A stretch of 64,000 nucleotides of DNA from assembly GCA_029990175.1 (NCBI GenBank), contig JARKIP010000017.1:10186001-10250000 (forward strand), written 5' to 3'. Of this stretch, positions 1 through 12,226 are shown piece by piece; the stretch's first letter is position 1; every line of letters starts with the position of its first letter. The stretch comes from Petunia secreta (taxonomy: Eukaryota > Streptophyta > Magnoliopsida > Solanales > Solanaceae). A program made the translations under genes and the position numbers. The notes beneath the pieces are model-generated. The model saw nothing but the letters and a program-made list of their open reading frames with translations, did no database searches and was not told the origin of the DNA.

Positions 1-446
1 GAATTCAAGGGAAACAAGGTTTAGAAGCAAAAAATATCAAAGGTATCTAAGGTTAAACCTTTCTTTTGGCAAGGCATGTTTCTTGTAGCTTTTGAAGCTT
101 TTCTTAGATCTAAACTTGGTGTTTCTTGTGGTAAACTTGTATGGAATCAAGGAAACCTTGTATATGCTTAATTTGGTACTAAAAACCAAGGTGAAAGATG
201 TCCAAAACACCAAGACGAAATGTTCCAAAATATGAAAAATTGTTTTAAACTTCAGACAGTTGTTAGTAGTTTGAGCATAATTCTTTGTATAAAATTGATA
301 TTGAGATGATTTATATTTTGTGGAACCCTGAGACATATATTTACAACTTTTATGAAGATCATAAAGTCTATAACTTTGATTTAGACCCTTCAAATTAGGT
401 CCCAATGCAGGGCAGTGGTGCTGTCCAAAGATTCTATCCGCGGATT
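1..446. other. Flank without recognisable gene
   Basis: AT-rich sequence to the left of the first element. A 122-codon open frame on the - strand has no motif I recognise and its composition is unremarkable, so I do not call it a gene. The left edge of the neighbouring LTR is not fixed, so part of this stretch could belong to element A. Confidence 0.4.
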
Positions 447-1839
447 TGTTATGTCAACCGGTCATCTCATTTTCTTATCCATTTAAGTTGTTTATGTTAT
501 CAGTTTATCCGGGTACCCATTCCCATATATATTTTAGTGCTGGTTCTATTTTTTCGGATCATCCAGTTTTAGGGGATCTCTGCATAAATTTTTATAGAAA
601 TTCAAAGAGTTGGACAAATTTTGAGTTCTAGGTTGTGTTATAATTCCATTCAGGGTTTTCTTATCATTCCTTTGAGTTCATATCTATTTTTGCCACATGT
701 GTTATGCCTCATACATGCTTACTCTTATATTTTTATCATATTATGTGTGATTTGGAGTCCCCCAAAGAGGCTGGACATTGGACACACAGTCCGATCGCGT
801 GTGATGCTACCCGTCAGGGGGACACAACCCCTCTGGTTTAGGTGGGAGTTGAAACACCTAGTGTGACTGAGTGTCATTCATATACTCTGACAAGAAGGAC
901 TAGATATTATTGGCTGGGGGGGGGGGCATAGCCCATAACACCTGACAGATTTGTTATACATGCGTATATAGCCATTGTATACACCGCATGACTATACATG
1001 AGGGTAGTTCAGATGTTTAGTTACCTGATTTGGGTGGGGGGGGGGGATACAACCCATAACACCAGACATGTACCAGTTCAGATAACAGTTCAGTTTTTGC
1101 TCATTACCAGTTATCAGTTCTCAGTTATCAGCCACCAGTTCATAGTGTAAGTATCAGTTGACAGCTATCAGTTCCAGTTTCTAGTTACTAGTTATCAGTC
1201 ATATTACAGTCATTCATCAGTATATTTCAGCTTAGTCTTCCGTTTTAGATTCAGTTATACTTCAGTTTATATTTATATCATGTTTAGTTCATGTTTCAGA
1301 TTTCTAGCTTCATTGCTATACTTCAGCACATATTTTCATATTATTTTCCAGCCTTACAGTTTCATTCAGCTATGTCATATATTATATGCTCATGCCTTAC
1401 ATACTTTGTACATATCGTACTCACGTCCTCTCTTGGGCGTTGTGTTTCATGTCGTATAGGTACAGAGAGATCAGACCCTGAGCCACGTTAGTAGGTTATC
1501 TACCAGCTGTTGGAGTCACTCCGTCTCCTCCCGGAGTTTACTACTTTTGGTATGTTGTACAGACGTCGGGTAGGTATGGCGGGGCCTTGACCTGTCCTTT
1601 GTATATTCAGTTCAGCACTCTTAGAGGCCTGTAGATTTGTTCTTGTGTAGTTCAGTCACTATGTTATGTATGTCAGCGTATGATAGCCTTGTCATCTTTC
1701 CAGACTTTATGTTTTTAGTAAATATGTATGTATTTATATCCAGGTTTCCAGCTCATCTATTCATAGAGTATTAGTAGGTTTAGTGATGATCGACACTCAG
1801 TGTCAGTTATCAGCCGTGGACCTAGGTTGGGTTGTGACA
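447..1839 (+). repeat. 5' LTR of Ty3/gypsy element A (left edge approximate)
   Basis: The right edge is firm: the sequence ends ...gttgtgaca and a tRNA-Met primer-binding site follows 4 bases later. The left edge is a guess, because no second LTR copy exists in the window for comparison. Inside are two 11-G runs (916-926 and 1036-1046), each followed by a similar '(c/a)(a/c)cccataacacc' phrase, so this part is a local duplication. From about 1080 to 1260 there is a degenerate 'cagttatcagtt' microrepeat. There is no gene in the LTR. Confidence 0.6.
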
Positions 1840-1843
1840 AAAG

Positions 1844-1855
1844 TGGTATCAGAGC
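1844..1855 (+). promoter_or_regulatory. Primer-binding site (initiator tRNA-Met), element A
   Basis: tggtatcagagc lies just inside the LTR end. It is the reverse complement of the 3' end of plant initiator tRNA-Met and sets the element's orientation as +. Confidence 0.85.
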
Positions 1856-2055
1856 AGTTCAATCCTAGGGTGTCTACAGGCCGTGTCTAGTAGAGTCTTG
1901 TTCAGGAGTATGTTGCGGGCCATACTTATGAACAGGAGGCTACAAGGAATTTTAGGATGGTTGTCTTTCTTTCTTCTCTAGATTGTGCGATAGGGCCATA
2001 ATTTTAGAATTCACCCTTCTAACCGTAATGTTTTGAATACAACGATGTCGTCGAA

Positions 2056-3160
2056 AAACAAACAACTGTCCAGAAGGGCAAGACTATTATTGGCCTGGGT
2101 ACCAGTAGAGTTCCACTTGAGGTAGATAAGAGTGAGGAGTCCAGAGTTGAGGCTCCATCTGAGGCCTCACAGATCCCTTCAGTTCAGGGCAATATGAGAG
2201 GTACTGTAGCTACCATACCTTAAGCTCCTCAGCCTGATAGCTAGGGCCAGGAAGTGAGGGATGCCATCAGTTTATTGACCAGTGTTGTAGTTGCTCAGGC
2301 TAGATGGCACAGTGCAGATGCTCAGGGGGATGTTGGATCTAGGATCAGGGATTTTATTGGACTAGAGCCTCCAGTCTTTACTGGATCCCGTACAGGAGAG
2401 GACCATCAGGATTTTCCAGTGAGGATAGCCAGGGTGTTGAGGGTCATGCACGTGTCAGACACGGAGTCAGTAGAGTTAGCTTCCTTCAGATTGCATGACC
2501 TAGCAGCAGGGTGGTATCAGACATGGGAGCTATCTAGAGGGCCAAATGTTGATCCAGCGACCTAACAGAAATTTTCCGAAGCTTTCCTTCATCAATATGT
2601 GCCTATAGATACATAAAGAGCACGTGCTGATCAGTTCTTGACCTTGAGACAGGGAAGTTTGAGTGTAGAAGAGTATAATCATTGCTTTAATTCTTTAGCA
2701 AGGTTTTCCCCTACTATGGTAGCGAGCATGGAGGATAGAATTCACAGGTATATAGTGGGACTAGGTCCACACCTGGTGAACGAGTGTATGACTGTTGCTA
2801 TGCAGCTAGGTCTGAGCATATCACGCATTCATGCGTTTGCTTTATCACTGGAGGAGAGGAAGCAGAAACAGAGAACCGACAGGGATAGAGTGTCACATAA
2901 GAGGGACATATTTTCTAGTTTGTTTGGAGAGACATCTGGAGCGAGTAGGCAGCAGAGTGTTAGATAGCCACCAGCTTGTATACCTCCACAGTCCCGTGGC
3001 CTGAGATCTGATAGACCTCCTCAGTCCAGAGCTAATCAGGCATCACGGACTTCAGGATTTCATCGCCGTGGTACTTCTATACTTTCTATTCAGACATATC
3101 CTAGATGTCCAGATTATGACAGACGCCATTGGGCCCATGTTAGATTGCCCGACTAGAGGT
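2056..3160 (+). pseudogene. gag: gag of element A (decayed)
   Basis: This would encode the capsid polyprotein of element A. The best-preserved parts are 2254-2565 and 2638-2967. They carry the retrotransposon gag pattern: a region with 'FTGSRTGEDHQDF', then 'LHDLAAGWYQTW', then 'SVEEYNHCFNSLARFSP'. The frame is broken by in-frame stops near 2220, 2563, 2614 and 2965. The CCHC knuckle expected near 3110-3180 is reduced to a partial remnant, CPDYDRRHW. A start ATG could lie at 2045, but frames change soon after, so the true start is uncertain. Confidence 0.7.
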
Positions 3161-3199
3161 GGTAGTGGTGCATCCTAGCCAGCCAGATCAACAGTAGCT

Positions 3200-3784
3200 T
3201 CCTCAGCTCCAGCACGTCCTCAGGGGCAAGTTGCTCAGGCACCAGCAGGTCGGGGTAGAGGTCGAAGTAGAGCTCCTACAGCAGGCGGTCCTCAGAACCA
3301 CACCTATTCTTTTATTGGTCAACAGGACCAAGAGGCTTCACCAGATGTAGTCACTGGTATTCTATCAGTAAATTCTCTCGGTGTATATGTTTTTATAGAT
3401 CCTGGTTCTATACTATCGTATATTACTCCCTTTGTTGCTATTAAATTCAAAATAGAACCAGAGGTTATCAGACCTTTCGAGGTAGCTACTCCTGTTGGCG
3501 ATTCAATAGTAGCTAGGCGTGTTTATAGAGGTTGTATTGTGATGGTTGGTGACTGTAGCACTACAGCTAATTTAATTGATCTAGAAATGGTTGATTTCGA
3601 TGTTATTCTCTGGTTGTCTTCTTGTTATGCTAACGTCGATTATAGAGCGAAGACAGTCCAGTTTTACTTTCCAGGAAAATTGGCTATAGAGTGGCAGGGT
3701 GTTTCTGCATCGCCAAAAGGTCTGTTTATTTCTTACCTTAAGGCAAGGAAGCTAATCGCAAAAGGCTGCTTCTATCATTATTAA
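3200..3784 (+). pseudogene. Retropepsin region of element A
   Basis: This is the aspartic protease segment of pol. The active-site motif reads D-P-G-S ('FIDPGSILSYIT', about 3394-3429). This D-P-G form occurs in the Tekay lineage. Downstream, 'DFDVILWLSSCYANVDYRA' lacks the residues that normally stand between DVIL and WLSS, so a small in-frame deletion is likely. The frame ends by running into the hAT insertion at 3779 and continues on its other side at 7852. Confidence 0.75.
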
Positions 3785-4091
3785 GGGTGGCAAACGGCCC
3801 GGTTTTGACCGGACCGGGCCGAAAATCGGCTCGGACCGGTTGAGAACGGTCCGTTACCCCTTATTGGCCCCCCGACTCGATTTCCGAAATGGTGCCAAAA
3901 AAAACCAGATGGATCGGTCAAAAATGGACCGGAACTGGCCAGACTGGTCCAAAAAAAAGAAAAGTCACATTTTCAACCGTTAACTAGCCGTTGGCAACAA
4001 CTCTTTTGACCCCTTAGCTGTTGTCCAACGGCTAAAAACGGCCATTTTGACCCCTCTACCACTCCATAACCACCCCTAACTATTTTTTTCC

Positions 4092-4099
4092 TATAAATA
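4092..4099 (+). promoter_or_regulatory. TATA box of the hAT transposase gene
   Basis: tataaata lies about 400 bases upstream of the first ATG of the transposase. The intervening AT-rich leader is consistent with a long 5' UTR. This is a sequence match only. Confidence 0.4.
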
Positions 4100-4500
4100 C
4101 CCCATTATTTCATCATATTTTTCACACAAATCTTCCAATTCTCTATAATTATCTCAAATTTTCTACAATATTGCTATTATTCTACTTTGGCTATTTGTTA
4201 AAAGTTTATAATTTGGCTACTTTATCAAGTTCTAATTGGAGTTGCTATCAAAGTTATATTTGGCTATTTGGTGAAGTTTATAAATATCAAGTATTGGGTC
4301 AATTGGAGGCGCTACTTGGTTGAAATATCAATTTGGCTATTTTTATAATTTTTCGATTATCAAGTATTCAACTAATTAATTGAAGTGGAGGCTCAAGTTT
4401 CAACTTCACCTCAATTATACGGTTATATTTGGTTGGTCGTTCCTACTTCTACTCTTATATAATTTTTTTTTGTCATATATTTATTTTATTTGCTATTATT

Positions 4501-7252
4501 ATGTCTCAAAGAGGTTCAATTGGAACTAGTGGTAGGGAGCGGGCACGTGGTCGTAGGGGAAATAGGGGTAAAGAAATTGCTGGTAGTTCAAGTCAGTTCA
4601 CCCACATAGATGATTCTCAATATTATCATAATGTTAGTGCTGATAATATCTTGATCACGAAATGATAGAAACACGATATGGGAATCAAAGCAGGGTTAAT
4701 TTAGAAGAAACACCTGAATTTCAAGCTAGTCCACCCGAAGTTCAGTCTGACTTGCCTCCTGTACCTCCTACTAGAATACCGGTTAAACGTAAGGAAAGAT
4801 CTGAGTTGTGGGAATTTGCAACAAAGAATGTTGAATCGCAGACGGCCATGCGTGGTATTTGTGAAAAAGCGTGGGTTTTTAAAACTGGGGGTAATGATGG
4901 TGGGACGGGTAAACTTAGGACTCACTTACAAAAGAAACATCCTAAAGAATGGTCAATGCGAGGGGGTGGTATATATTTAGGGACCGAACATGGGGGAGTA
5001 GCGCATGATGAATCTTCGGGTACCCAAATAAGAATTAACCAAACAACATGAGAGCTTCTTACTTATGATAAACAAAAGGATAGGGAAGCTATTGCTAAAC
5101 TAGTTGTCCTTGAGGGTTTATCTTATAGTTTGCCTTCTTCTACTGGTTTTGTTCGTTATGTTTAGTTCATATATAATCCCTCTTTTAAAGGTTTTCCTAA
5201 AACTACTGTTAAAAATGATATTATTAAATTTAAGAACGAATATCAGGATTATTTGCGATATATATTTGATAACTTTGACACTAGAGTATGTCTTACTACG
5301 GATATGGGTCGTTCTAATAATGGATGTGATTATATTACTGTTACTGTTCAATGGATAGATCCTGATTGGGTATTTCAAAAACACATTATTGCTTATAAAG
5401 TTGTTGATGAACCACACATGGGAAATTATATTTGTAATAAACTTTCATCAATTTGTCGTACGTACTGTTTAACTAACAAAGTTTTTAGTATTACGGTAGA
5501 TAATGCTACAAACAACATAGATGCACTTAGGAACTTGATACCTATTTTGAACCTCCCTTTTGCGGAATTTTTTCATGTTAGCTGTGCATGTCATATTTAA
5601 AACTTAGTAGTAAAAGATGGTATTGACTTGTTTAACGACATTATCAGTAAGGTGCAAACAGCAAATACTTATATTTTTAGAAATAAAAACCAAGAAAGAA
5701 GAAGAGAGTGGGAAAGAAAATGTATAGAATTAGGAATGCCAATTAGGAGAGTCCCAAATGAAGTTTGTACTAGGTAAAACACTTTATATGATTCGTTGAA
5801 TATTTCTTATGAATATAGAGTGCCTATTTATCAAATGTATAATAAATATTTTATGGAAATCTATCACCTTAAAGATGAGGATTGGCAACTTGTTCAACAT
5901 CTTCTTCAGTTTTTACAAAAATTTTATCACGCTACTTTAGAATTTTTCGATCAATATTATCCAACTACTTCTACCATGTTATATTATATAGCTGGAATAT
6001 CAGAATTATTGAAATTATATAAGCAATATGCAATTTACAAACCGGCTGTAGAGAGAATGATTGAAAAATTTAAAAAATAATTTTTTCCAATTCCTCCTCT
6101 TTTTTACATTGCTTCTGTGTTGCATCCTGCTTTTAAAATTAATTTAACTGAACGACTTGTTAGAGAAATATATGCAAATTTAGAAATTACTCCTACTAAA
6201 ATTGCTACTATCCAAGTGTAGAAGAGGCTATTGCTAAAGTTTATACAGATACCGTGGCTGTTTTTGCAAAGTATAGAGCTTGGGCAGACACCGCTATACC
6301 AACGGAACCAATACAATCCACCGGGCAAAGTTCTTCACAGGCAGGGATGAGCACTTTTGGGGGACTTGATCAAAAGTTGCTTTCAGAACTGGACGAGTTG
6401 ATGCAATATAAAATAGCCTAAACGACAACCATCAAGAGCCAAGCGCGAGAGAGTACCAAGAGCATGAAGTGAAGGGCTCCGGAAGCAACTTGAAGATCAT
6501 GCATTGGAGCTCAATCAAAGAGGAAACAGGGCTGGAAACAGTGCAGGAAACAGGGGAGCAAAACAGGGCAGCACCTTTTGAGCTTACTGCCTGACAGAAG
6601 AGATTTATTCTTTGCGATCGCGACATTGTCTGCGCGATCGCAAAGAGGATTCATTTACTCTGCGCGACAGCGTTCCTTCTAGGGCGCTCGCGTGGACTTG
6701 ATGTTCGGCTTGCTCTGCGCGATCGCTACTCTTTGTGCGCGATCGCGATGACCATTGGAAGGGTAGCGGACCAGAATCTGAGTTAACATTGTAAAGGGGT
6801 GCTATAAATACACCTCTTCTTCATTTATTGCATTTTACCTTACCTTGAACACAAAACATTAATGAGCATTGCTCTTGAACCCTTGTAACTCTTTTGGCTT
6901 GAAATCAATTGGATGAATCCAAGTTGCTCTTCAATCCTATTTGATCATTCTATTTGCTCGAGGCTCGTGTCTCTTGAGGATAGTTGCATAGCGTAGGTGA
7001 TCCTTGCCATCATTTGGGGTGTAACGAAACATTGTTCTTCGTTGCTACTCGAACAATTGTGTGAGTCTTCGTCTCGTTTCTTATCTTTTATTGCTTTCGT
7101 AGTCTCGATTGCATCACGAGTACGGGGAGGAATACAGCGAGTTCCAAGTGTATTTAATTCAATATCCAAAGAAACTTAACAACTTTGGAACTCATCATTT
7201 GTTGGATTATTGGAAGAGAGTGGAGCTTAGTGGGTGGAACCCATAAACTTAT
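4501..7252 (+). pseudogene. hAT transposase (BED finger, DUF4413, dimerisation), broken
   Basis: This would be the DNA-binding, DDE-type transposase that moves the element. In order: an N-terminal Gly/Arg-rich part (4501-4665); a BED-type finger region with 'ELWEFATKNVE' and a C...H...H set (about 4797-4954); an RNase H-fold core with the two expected Asp motifs 'LTTDMGRSNN' (about 5290) and 'ITVDNATNN' (about 5490) and the 'HVSCACHI' motif (about 5573); a DUF4413-like region (5796-6080); and the C-terminal dimerisation start 'SELDE' at 6380. The last domain is split by a solo LTR and resumes after 7121 with 'LLDYWKRVE'. Stops near 5050, 5163, 5598, 5775, 6078 and 6220 and a frameshift near 4660 make it a pseudogene. 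The C-terminus looks short. Confidence 0.85.
6399..7116 (+). repeat. Solo LTR (E-like family) inside the hAT transposase
   Basis: It begins tgatgcaata and ends gattgcatca, and is flanked on both sides by the perfect 5-bp TSD cgagt (6394-6398 and 7117-7121). Its first 100 bases match the 5' end of element E's LTR. It has a TATA box at 6803-6810 and a set of gcgatcgc-type palindromes at about 6615-6750. No internal region remains, so it arose by LTR-LTR recombination. Removing it and one TSD restores the hAT frame. Confidence 0.93.
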
Positions 7253-7843
7253 ACTACACTTAGAAAAACAACATAATTACGAATGGAGTCGTCGGGTGGG
7301 GGACTTATATCTGCGTAATAATTGAAAAAATGGTTAAGAAATTTTCTATGTCATTTCAATTATGTATTTTCGAATTTATAGTTTATTTAGTATCTTTGTA
7401 ATTTTTAATTTCTAGTTTGTTTTTGTCATTTGAATTATGCATTTCCTGAATATTTAATAAATTGTATGTATTTCTTTTCCAATCAACGTTTGTTTGATGT
7501 TTATTTATTTACTTTACATTAATAAATTTAAAAATATAATTTATATAATTATTTTGTTTCATTAAAAATATAATTTACATAATTATTACAAATGGTGTTT
7601 ACATAAATTGTTAAGTTTTTCAATTTTCAACTTTATTTGCCTAAAGAAAAAAAACTAAAAAAATTAAAAAAAAACCGTTAAACCGGACCGGTCCGGACCG
7701 GACCGATCGGCTTAACGGTCGCCGGTGCCGGTCCCGATCCGGCTCCAATTTTTTTAGCCGGATGAGATCGGACCGGATCGACCGGATTTTAAATGGTTTG
7801 AAATTTTTTTGGCCCGGATCTGGACCGGGCCGTTAGCCACCCA
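7253..7843. other. hAT 3' non-coding and subterminal repeat region
   Basis: AT-rich sequence after the transposase. From about 7670 it holds CCGGACCGG-rich subterminal repeats facing the right terminal inverted repeat. No gene is seen. Confidence 0.7.
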
Positions 7844-7851
7844 TATATCAT

Positions 7852-8889
7852 ATTGTTCATGTTCGAGACTAAGAAAAGGAGACGCCGACTCTTGAGTCAG
7901 TTCCGGTAGTGAATGAGTCCCCTGACTTGTTTCCAGATGAGTTGCCTGGTCTTCCTGCAGATCGGGAGATTGATTTTTCTATTGAGGTAGTACCAGGTAC
8001 ACATCCCATATCCATTCCTCCTTACTGGATGGCACCAGCAGAACTGAAAGAGCTTAAGGAGCAACTGAAGGATTTGTTAGATAAAGGCCTCATCAGACCC
8101 AGTATTTCCCCGTGGGGAGCCCTGATATTATTTGTGAAAACAGAAAGATGGCTCTCTACGCATGTGCATAGATTACAGACAGCTGAATAAAGTCGCAATC
8201 AAGAACAAATATTCTCTGCCCAGGATTGATGACCTGTTCGACCAGCTCCAGGGTGCTAAGTGCTTCTCGAAGATAGATTTGCGATCAGGCTATCATCAGG
8301 TTAGAGTTAGTGAATGTGATATACCTAAGACTATCATCAGGACCAGGTATGACCATTATGAGTTTTTAGTGATGTCATTTGGACTAATTAACGCACCTGC
8401 AGTATTTATGGATCTGATGAACAGCGTATTCAAGCCTTATCGGGATTTATTTGTGATTGTATTTATTGATGATATTCTCGTATATTCAAAGTCTGGCTCA
8501 GAATATGCGGAGCATTTACGCACAGTATCAGGTACACTTCGGAACCAGCAAGTATACGCTAAGTTCTCGAAGTGTGAATTCTTGTTAGATTTAGTGGCAT
8601 TTCTTGGCCACATAGTTTCAATAAAAGGAATTAAAGTAGATGGCAACAAGATCGAGGCTATGAAGAATTATCCTTGACCTACGACGCCAATAGAGGTACG
8701 TAGTTTTCAGGGTTTGGGAGCTTATTACAGAAGGTTCGTGGAGGGGTTTTCCTCCCTTGCAGCTCCACTGGCCAAATTGACACAGAAAGCAGCTAAATTT
8801 TAGTGATCAGACTCTTATAAGCACAACTTCAAAGAACTAAAGAACAGGTTGATAACAGCTCCAGTACTTACACTTCCAGAAGGATCTGA
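7852..8889 (+). pseudogene. pol: Reverse transcriptase of element A, middle pol block
   Basis: RNA-dependent DNA polymerase domain. After the linker 'DLFPDELPGLPADREIDFS' (about 7918-7974) come the RT motifs 'MAPAELKELKEQLKDLLDKG', 'MCIDYRQLNKV' (8162), 'KIDLRSGYHQVRV' (8270), 'SFGLINAPAVF' (8378) and the catalytic 'VIVFIDDILVYS' (about 8455) with both Asp present. A frameshift between 8140 and 8165 separates the first part from the second. Further stops follow at 8678 and near 8803. The frame is cut at 8894 by element B, just where 'LPEGSEG' leads into RNase H. Confidence 0.88.
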
Positions 8890-8894
8890 GGGCT

Positions 8895-9538
8895 TGATAA
8901 GGATAAAAAATGGACACAAAAAACGATAGGATTGAGACTAGTCTCAAACTCTCTACGAGGGTGTGTCTCGCAAATAGAATGATCGGGTTGGATTGAGGGT
9001 CAATTAGATCCATTAGAAGATTCAAGTCCAAAAAAGAAAGGTTTCATTCAACAATAAGGAGCCTTGCTATCATGTTCTTCAATATTCAAAATAGACTAAG
9101 TGTAAAATAAGCTAGGCTTGGGTATTTATAGTGTTTTCCCAAGCTTTGACAAAGGTCTAAAATGCCCTACTTATTAGGCTTAAGTGGATAGACCACACAG
9201 GGCCAAAACAGTAAAAGAACAACCAAATTCTCGCCCCTTCAGCGTTTGGGTGGAGCGCCCATCTCCTGGGCGGAGTGCCCGCATTTTGGACCAGTGGACT
9301 TGGCTGGGCGGAGCACCTGGCTCTTGGGCGGAGCGCTCAACTCCCTAGCTCCCAGGGTAGAGCTGCTAGGCCTCAGGCGGAGCGCCAGGGTCTTCTGGGC
9401 GGGGCGCCTAGTTTGTTATCATCTGGAACATCTTCCAATTGCTTCCATCTTTGAGTCCTTTCCTCACCAAGTGTAAATGCACCTCTTGGACCTCCTTGAC
9501 TCTGTGTGAACGCTCTCATGGTGGTTTGCCCCTTACCA
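8895..9538 (-). repeat. 3' LTR of element B
   Basis: It matches 20834-21562. It holds several ggcggagcgcc-like units at about 9250-9410 and a TATA box on the - strand near 9120-9130 (ctatttatag-type read in reverse). Compared with the other copy it lacks a segment containing 'gcctacactatgcaactacc'. Confidence 0.9.
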
Positions 9539-9539
9539 T

Positions 9540-10687
9540 CCTCCCCTTCTTGAGAGGATTTCGTCCTCGAAATCAAGGCATCATCCACGGCATCTCCATC
9601 TCCTACATTAAAAGAAGTCAAGTCAGAAACATTAAAAGTGTTAGAGATATTATACTCACTTGGCAAGTCGACCACATAAGTGTTGTTGTTGATCTTTGAA
9701 AGCACCTTGAATGGTCCATCTCTTCGAGGTTCCAACTTTCTCTTTCTATGATTTGGAAACCTCTGTTTGGGTAAGTGCACCCACATCTAATATTCTTTCT
9801 TGAGCTCTAGCTTCTTTCTTCCCTTGTTCTTCTAGGCTGCCTCCAAGTTCTTCCTTGCTTTGGCATGGATCTCAAGCATAGCCTTGGCCCGAGTTTTACC
9901 TTCAAAGCTAACAATAGCATCCCTTGGAAAAGGAGTTAGATCAAGGGGAATCAAGGGGTTAAAGCCATAAACACACTCAAATGGAGTCATACCAATCATG
10001 CTATGCAAAGTACGGTTATATGCAAACTCCATAAGAGGCAACTTTTCAATCAAAGTCCCGGCCTTACCTCGGGTCATGGCTCTAAGAAGAGCGCCCAAAG
10101 TTCGGTTCACCACCTCGGTTTGCCCATCCGTTTGAGGGTGGTGGGACGTCAAGAACAATAGCTTGGTGCCAAGGGCACCCCACAAGCTTCTCCAAAAATG
10201 GCTAAGGAACTTAGTGTCCCTATCACTCACAATGGTTTGAGGCACACCATGCAACTTTAACACATGATCAATAAATAACGAAGCAACATATTGTGCATCA
10301 TCACACTTTTTACACGGAATGAAGTGAGCCATCTTGGCGAACCTATCCACGACAACATAAATGCTATCATGCCCCCCAGACCATGGTAATCCCATAACAA
10401 AATCCATAGAAATATCCATCCACGGGCTAGTAGGTACGGGGAGAGGAGTATACATACCATGGGTTTTTCAATTTGGACTTAGCATACTTGCAATCAATGC
10501 AAGATTTGCAAAGTCTCTCAACTTGCACCCCCATCTTAGGCCAATGGAATTGCTCCAAAAGAATGCCCAAGGTCTTGTTTTTCCCAAAGTGTCCCATTAG
10601 TCCCCCACTATGTGCTTCTTGAACAAGCAATTCTCTCCATGAGGACTCGGGTACACAAACTCTACTATTTTTAAAGATATAGCTCAT
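9540..10687 (-). pseudogene. pol: Integrase and pol C-terminus of element B
   Basis: DNA integration enzyme. Reading leftward: the zinc-binding half-finger 'CKSCIDCKYAKSK' (about 10490-10510 on the - strand), then the catalytic core. All three acidic residues are visible: Asp in 'DISMDFVMGLP', Asp in 'TIVSDRDTKF' and Glu in 'TDGQTEVVNRTL'. The C-terminal part 'KLEPRRDGPFKVLSKINNN' is the usual GPY/F-type module. The frame then runs over the polypurine tract ('SSQEGEDGKG') into the 3' LTR. Frame changes near 10440 and 9790 break the gene. Confidence 0.88.
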
Positions 10688-12226
10688 CTACCCATTGGTA
10701 TTTCTTAACTCTTTCTCCTTTCTCAAGAGCTTCATGAATGCTCTTTAGCTTTGGGTCATGAGCATACATCAACTTAATTATCTCAAAACCCATGAGCTTG
10801 GAGGCAAGAGTGGTGGCTAGAGCAAACTTCCTAGAAAGTGCATCCGCCACAACATTGTCTTTCCCTTTTTTGTATTGAATGACAGAGGGAAAAGACTCAA
10901 TGAACTCTACCCATTTGGCATGTCTCTTGTTCAACTTCTCTTGGTCCTTAAGATGCTTGAGTGACTCATGATCACTCTTAATCACAAATTTCCTAGGCCA
11001 AAGATAATGTTGCCAATGAGAAAGAGCTCACACTAGGGCATACAACTCCTTGTCATACATAGAGTAATTCAAGGTTGCACCCTTCAATTTTTCACTAAAG
11101 TAGGCTATAGGTTTTTCATCTTGCATTAAAACACCACCAATTCCCACCCCCATGGCATCACATTCAACCTCTAATGCCTTTCCGAAGTCGGACAATTGCA
11201 ATAGAGGGGCAGTACTCAACCTACTTTTCAATTCTTGGAAGGCCTTCTCTTGAGGCACTCCCCACACAAAAGGTTTGTCTTTCTTCACCAATTCGGTGAG
11301 TGGAGCGGCAATGGAATTAAAGTCCCTCACACATCTCCTATAGAAGCTAGCAAGACCACGAAAGCTTCTAAATTGAGACACGGTAGTGGGAGTAGGCCAA
11401 TCTCAAATGGCCTCTACCTTAGACTCATCCACTTCCACTCCTTGGGCACTCGCAACAAACCCAAGAAAGACTACCCTTTCAACACCAAAAGCACATTTCT
11501 TATAGTTAGCAAAGAGCTTCTTGGCTCTCAACACTTTAAGCACTTGCCTTAAATGTTCAACATGGTCGTCTAGTGATTTGCTATATATCAAAATTTCATC
11601 AAAGTAGACGACCACGAATTTGTTGATGAATGGTTTCAACACATGATTCATTAGCCTCATTAAGGTACTAGGTGCGTTGGAGAGGCCAAAGGGCATCACC
11701 AACCATTCATATAGACCAAATTTGGTCTTGAATGAGGTCTTCCTCTCATCACCCGGTTTCATACGGATTTGGTGGTAACCAGACCTAAGGTCTATCTTTG
11801 AAAAGATGCTAGAACCACTTAGCTCATCAAGCATATCATCTAAACGAGGTATGGGATGTCCATACTTTACCGTGATCTTGTTGACCGCTCGGCAATCCAC
11901 ACACATCCTCCATGTGCCATCTTTCTTTGGGACAAGTATGACGACATGGCACACAGACTTAAGCTCTTACGAACCAAGCCCTTGGTGAGCAATTCATCCA
12001 CTTGCCTTTGTAACTCCTTGGTACCTTCGGGATTTCTCTTATAGGCCGGCTTGTTTGGGATTTGGGATCCGGGGACAAAGTCAATTTGATTTTCAATACC
12101 CCTCAAGAGAGGTAAACCATTTGGCATCTCATTCGGGTACATGTCCCAAAAAACCTTCAAAACACTTTCAAGAGCACTAGGCAAAGGGTTAGACGAATAA
12201 TCAAATTCGGAAGTAAGAATCATACC
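10671..12226 (-). pseudogene. pol: Reverse transcriptase and RNase H of element B
   Basis: The RT begins just inside the C insertion with 'FVPGSQIPNKPAYKRNPEG' and continues 'VPKKDGTWRMCVDCRAVNK' (about 11930), 'KIDLRSGYHQIRM' and 'PFGLSNAPSTLMR'. The polymerase motif reads Y-F-D-E: the codon at 11595-11597 is GAA where the related element F has Asp. RNase H follows (11381-11028 and 10985-10671) with 'LEVECDAMGVGIGGVLMQ', 'YSMYDKELYALV', 'IKSDHESLKHL' and 'NVVADALSRK'. Frame breaks lie near 11955, 11400 and 11025. The missing second catalytic Asp alone should abolish RT activity. Confidence 0.88.

Larger units (their letters stand above)
3779..7843 (+). mobile_element. hAT DNA transposon inserted in element A
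   Basis: The ends are inverted: gggtggcaaacggcccgg at 3785 and the reverse complement of gggtggctaacggcccgg ending near 7842. Subterminal DNA at both ends is packed with CCGGACCGG-like units (about 3795-3960 and 7670-7830), as in many plant hATs. Flanking 8-mers are tctatcat (3771-3778) and tatatcat (7844-7851), a TSD with one mismatch. The pol frame of A resumes exactly at the right flank. It encodes one decayed transposase and holds a solo LTR. Confidence 0.85.
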
